Below are positions 61,449-64,000 of a DNA stretch of 64,000 nucleotides, one piece after another. The stretch spans positions 1 to 64,000 of the forward strand of contig JAYOLL010000016.1 of NCBI GenBank assembly GCA_038120295.1, in the 5' to 3' direction. The DNA is from JAYOEY01 sp038120295 (lineage in GTDB: Bacteria; Pseudomonadota; Alphaproteobacteria; MPNO01; UBA2964). The first letter of the stretch is position 1. Each line of letters begins with the position of its first letter. The position numbers were made by a program, and so were the translations under genes. The notes beneath the pieces were generated by a model that was not told the DNA's origin, made no database searches, and saw only the letters and a program-made list of their open reading frames with translations.

Positions 61449-62696
61449 TTGGCGCTCGCCCCGACCAGTAATCCCGCGGAAGCCGCAGAGGCCCTGCCGC
61501 CGACGCCCTATCGCTGGACGATGATGTTCGGCGTCTGGCTTCTCTATTTCGCCTTCGGTACGACCCTCGCCTGCATGGCGCCGCTGGTCCCCATCATCGA
61601 AGCCGATATCGGCATCAACCACGTGGCGATGGGAACGATCCTCGGCGCCTGGCCCGTGGTCTATATCGCGTCGTCAGCACCGTGTGGCGCGTTGCTCGAC
61701 CGATTCGGGCCGAGACCCATGCTTTTCCTGGGAACGCTTGTGGTTGCCGCATCGGCAACGACGCGCGGTCTTTCGGACGGGTATTACGGTCTCCTTCTCG
61801 CCGGCATCGTCTTCGGTCTCGGCGGGCCACTGATATCGTCGGGTGCGCCCAAGGTCATCAGCGTCTGGTTTTCGGGAAAGACTCGCGGCCTGGCGGTCGG
61901 GATCTATTTTACCGGTAACGCGTTCGGCAGCGTGACCGCCCTGTCGCTGACGAACAGCGTCATGATGCCGCTGTTCGACGGCAACTGGCGAAACGTCATG
62001 TTCTGTTATGCCGCCTTCGTGGTTTTCAGCGGTCTGGTCTGGCTGCTGATCAATTTGCACCCCTCGGCGCGCCGGATGGAAGAGAAACTCGCTGCCGAGC
62101 CCAAGACGCCGTACATGCAGGTGTTCATGGAACTCGTCCGACATCCCGTCGTCAGGCTTGTCCTGCTCATGGGTATTTTCATCCTCTTCTTCAATCACGG
62201 CTTCAACAACTGGCTGCCGACAATTCTCGAAACGGGTGGAATGAGCAAAGTCGAGGCAGGATACTGGGCCTCGATCCCGACCGCCTTCGGGATGATATCG
62301 GCGCTAATCCTGCCGCGACTGGCGACGCGGGAACGGCGCTACAAGATACTGTTCGGCCTTTTTATCTCGGCGGCGATCGCAACCCTGCTGATCCATTCGG
62401 CGGACGGTCCGCTCCTGTTCCTCGGACTCGTCATGCAAGGAATGTGCCGTGGCGCCATGACCAGCATAGCCATCCTGACCCTGATGGATATGGACGACGG
62501 CGATGCAAGCCGCGTGGGCGCTGCGAGCGGACTTTACTTTTCGGCCGCAGAAGTCGGCGGCGCGCTGGGCCCGATGAGTATGGGCGCGCTCGCCGAGGCG
62601 ACGGGCGGATTCGACGCGCCGATCTTCATGATGACCGGCGTCGCCTTTCTGCTCATGCTGATCCTGCTCCGCCTGCGCGCCGTTACACGGAACTAG
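61449..62696 (+). CDS. MFS transporter
   Basis: 415 residues from a TTG at 61449 (GGGTAGG upstream); an ATG at 61521 just before helix 1 is the alternative. Twelve predicted helices. The helix 2-3 loop GALLDRFGPRPM is the MFS motif A (G-x3-D-R-x-G-R-R). SSGAPKVISVWFSGKTRGLAVGI resembles the CynX/NarK and oxalate/formate antiporter branch, which moves small anions. Its place three bases after the Mo-cofactor gene suggests import of the hydroxylase substrate or export of its product; neither is known. Confidence 0.88.
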   Translation: MALAPTSNPAEAAEALPPTPYRWTMMFGVWLLYFAFGTTLACMAPLVPIIEADIGINHVAMGTILGAWPVVYIASSAPCGALLDRFGPRPMLFLGTLVVAASATTRGLSDGYYGLLLAGIVFGLGGPLISSGAPKVISVWFSGKTRGLAVGIYFTGNAFGSVTALSLTNSVMMPLFDGNWRNVMFCYAAFVVFSGLVWLLINLHPSARRMEEKLAAEPKTPYMQVFMELVRHPVVRLVLLMGIFILFFNHGFNNWLPTILETGGMSKVEAGYWASIPTAFGMISALILPRLATRERRYKILFGLFISAAIATLLIHSADGPLLFLGLVMQGMCRGAMTSIAILTLMDMDDGDASRVGAASGLYFSAAEVGGALGPMSMGALAEATGGFDAPIFMMTGVAFLLMLILLRLRAVTRN

Positions 62697-62718
62697 AAAG
62701 ATTCGCTATCGCGAATTC

Positions 62719-62794
62719 GCACCAGCCCTCTCCCCCACCCGGCCACCCAACGCGAGTATCCTGTGGGTGGCCGGGTGGGGGAGAGGGCTGGTGC
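62719..62794. repeat. Perfect 31-bp inverted repeat, likely terminator
   Basis: Arms 62719-62749 and 62764-62794 are exactly complementary, separated by a 14-base spacer. The arms are C-rich/G-rich (CCCTCTCCCCCACCC core). It sits between the convergent MFS and NIPSNAP genes and could stop transcription on both strands. No T-run is present. The length and perfection also suggest a dispersed repeat element. Confidence 0.85.
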
Positions 62795-62807
62795 CGTATC
62801 CGTAAGG

Positions 62808-63425
62808 TTACTGAATCGGCGAGAACGGTGCGGCATACAGGATCTTGTTGTCCTGTGTATGCAGTGTCCCGTCGCCGCCCTTGGGCGGCCAGATTCCGTC
62901 CTTGGCGGCCTGGTCCCGCACCTGCTTGCGGTGTTCGAGATCCTTGTACGGCCAGATATGGACCATCCGGTTCAGCGCGCCGAGCTCGGTATGCATGATC
63001 ATCGTGCAGGGCGAGCGTTCTGTCCGTGTATCGATCGCGTCCTTCCAGCGATCGATGATGTTCGGGATCATGCCCGGTTTGACGATATAGTCGCGCCATT
63101 CGAACACCGGTCCGACATTTCCCGGCTCGATCTTCGGCGTGAAGGGAAACGGATGAAAAATCTCCGACTGCTGCTCCTGAAGGAATTCGCCGATTTTCGG
63201 CGGCCAGTTCGAGTCTTTATTGGCCTCGGCGCGGATTTTCGTCCGCTCGTCCAGATCCTTGTAGGGCCAGACATGGATGATCTCGTTCAGCGGGCCGATC
63301 TCGGTGTACCAGAACGCCGCCAGCTCGGAATACTTCTTGCGATGCTCGTAAGCTTCAGCGAACGCGTCGATGGCCTTGTTGGTGGTTCCCTGTTTCAGCC
63401 GATAAGTGCGGACTTCGTAGATCAT
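62808..63425 (-). CDS. NIPSNAP family protein, two domains
   Basis: 205 residues, GGGGGAG before the ATG. Two tandem NIPSNAP domains: the first starts MIYEVRTYRLKQGT and has IIHVWPYKDLDERTKIR; the second starts VGPVFEWRDYIVKPG and has MVHIWPYKDLEHRKQVR. Both thus carry the HxWPYKDL signature. Function is unknown, but the single-domain relative at 6381-6707 heads a catabolic operon. Convergent with the MFS gene across the inverted repeat. Confidence 0.9.
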   Translation of the reverse strand: MIYEVRTYRLKQGTTNKAIDAFAEAYEHRKKYSELAAFWYTEIGPLNEIIHVWPYKDLDERTKIRAEANKDSNWPPKIGEFLQEQQSEIFHPFPFTPKIEPGNVGPVFEWRDYIVKPGMIPNIIDRWKDAIDTRTERSPCTMIMHTELGALNRMVHIWPYKDLEHRKQVRDQAAKDGIWPPKGGDGTLHTQDNKILYAAPFSPIQ

Positions 63426-63489
63426 GCCATCTCCCCCATATGTTAGGCTTTCGATGGAAACGTTGTAGACGCCACCGGTCCGGAACGCA

Positions 63490-63525
63490 ATCGGGGCCGG
63501 CCCGACATAACGGACCGGCCCCGAT
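63490..63525 (-). terminator. GC-rich hairpin after the terminal hypothetical gene
   Basis: Arms 63490-63503 and 63512-63525 pair over 14 positions with one mismatch around an 8-base loop. It lies just downstream of the minus-strand gene ending at 63548. No T-run follows. Confidence 0.55.
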
Positions 63526-63547
63526 CGGCCTCATCCCAGGCTTTCCG

Positions 63548-63850
63548 TCAGACCTTCCGGTCAACGCTTGCGCCTGATTTCGTGCCTCCGTTTCCCGTCA
63601 GGGGAATGACCTCCGCCATACGCTGCTCCGGATTTCCGGTGGTATCACTCGCGACCATGGCGCGCCTCAAAAGGCCGGGAAGCCCCTCCTCCCGACGCTC
63701 TTCCCGTCTGTCTGCAAGCCGTGCTACCGCGCTGATCTCCACAATATCCGCCGTTGCGGGCGTCTGGGCGGACTTGCCGGAGGAAGTAGCCCCGCCTCGA
63801 CGGGAGAACGCGCCAAACGAAGACAAGGTTGGTTTAACAGAATATAACAT
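63548..63850 (-). CDS. Small hypothetical protein
   Basis: 100 residues from an ATG at 63850 (MLYSVKPTLSSFGAF) with GGAG about nine bases upstream. Ser/Gly/Thr-rich start, then an Ala/Arg/Glu-rich middle (ISAVARLADRREERREEGL) and a polar end. No family recognised, and no signal peptide or membrane helix. The coding call rests on the ribosome site, an uninterrupted frame and the hairpin after its stop. A plus-strand ORF over the same bases is weaker. Confidence 0.5.
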   Translation of the reverse strand: MLYSVKPTLSSFGAFSRRGGATSSGKSAQTPATADIVEISAVARLADRREERREEGLPGLLRRAMVASDTTGNPEQRMAEVIPLTGNGGTKSGASVDRKV

Positions 63851-64000
63851 GACTACCGCTCCATCTGTAGTATGAAACATACCGAATAGACAGAACAGAA
63901 ATCAACAGGAACAGTATTGGTTTAAAACAACATATAAATAATTTTCGGATATTATTTGTTTTTATTATATCATTTATTTAGAAGAATTTTTAATCGGTTT
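63851..64000. other. AT-rich right edge
   Basis: Composition shifts abruptly to AT-rich after about 63880, with runs such as TTTTTATTATATCATTTATTT near 63958-63978. No ORF is present. It is probably the promoter/leader region of the hypothetical gene or the start of an intergenic region continuing outside the window. Confidence 0.6.

Noticed and set aside
63582..63875. 97-codon plus-strand ORF at the right end
   Set aside because: Weaker ribosome site and no hairpin after the stop; the minus-strand ORF is preferred.

Overview
The window is high-GC DNA, densely packed on both strands with many 1-14 nt gene overlaps. Gene content (TAXI/TRAP uptake, CO-dehydrogenase-type molybdenum hydroxylase genes, many TauD/TfdA, Rieske and amidohydrolase enzymes, Mrp antiporter) fits a heterotrophic, probably marine or uncultured, alphaproteobacterium. 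That placement is inference from content. A 100-base N run at 18451-18550 shows this is a scaffold from a draft or metagenome assembly. No rRNA, tRNA, CRISPR array, transposase, phage gene or recognisable HTH regulator was found.

Layout. 1-4801 (minus): methylcitrate (propionate) genes prpD-prpB-prpC, then an alpha/beta hydrolase that runs off the left edge. 4851-5666: the orphan 3' end of a PEP-CTERM surface protein gene. 5714-6241: a VOC protein. 6381-10840 (plus): a tightly coupled operon of NIPSNAP, cupin, ThDP enzyme, TauD-type dioxygenase and SDR. 10827-17592: dihydropyrimidinase-like hydrolase, DapA-like aldolase, ICL/PEP-mutase-like lyase and a TAXI-TRAP transporter. 17581-23119 (minus): a second TauD-type dioxygenase, two paralogous metal-dependent amidohydrolases, a Rieske ferredoxin, a small unknown protein and an MmgE/PrpD gene broken by the gap.

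23284-39349 is a striking paralogue array. It holds three FMN-dependent alpha-hydroxy-acid oxidases and five ThDP enzymes, four of them as two head-to-tail pairs, with a molybdenum hydroxylase large subunit and a hydrolase in the middle. I infer an alpha-hydroxy acid to 2-oxo acid to aldehyde/acid dissimilation scheme, like the mandelate pathway in logic but with unknown substrates. 39606-43234: a GlcG/HbpS protein, a bicupin and an EutA-type reactivase with a histidine-rich tail but no ethanolamine ammonia-lyase nearby. 43461-44997: small exported protein, DUF192 protein, double cold-shock protein.

45301-52794 is an Mrp-type cation/proton antiporter operon with a split MrpA function and three MrpD/NuoL-like subunits. 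52934-54108 holds a Panacea-domain gene divergent from a peroxiredoxin whose codon 46, the peroxidatic position, is TGA. The frame continues cleanly for 102 codons and a SECIS-like hairpin lies 3' of the TGA, so I call it a selenocysteine peroxiredoxin that ordinary gene calling would miss. 54281-61445 carries coxG, coxS, coxM and the maturation genes coxD, coxE, a split xdhC and a MoCF/MobA fusion, but no coxL; the only large subunit is 26 kb away. The end holds an MFS transporter, a perfect 31-bp inverted repeat, a NIPSNAP protein and a small unknown gene in front of an AT-rich edge.
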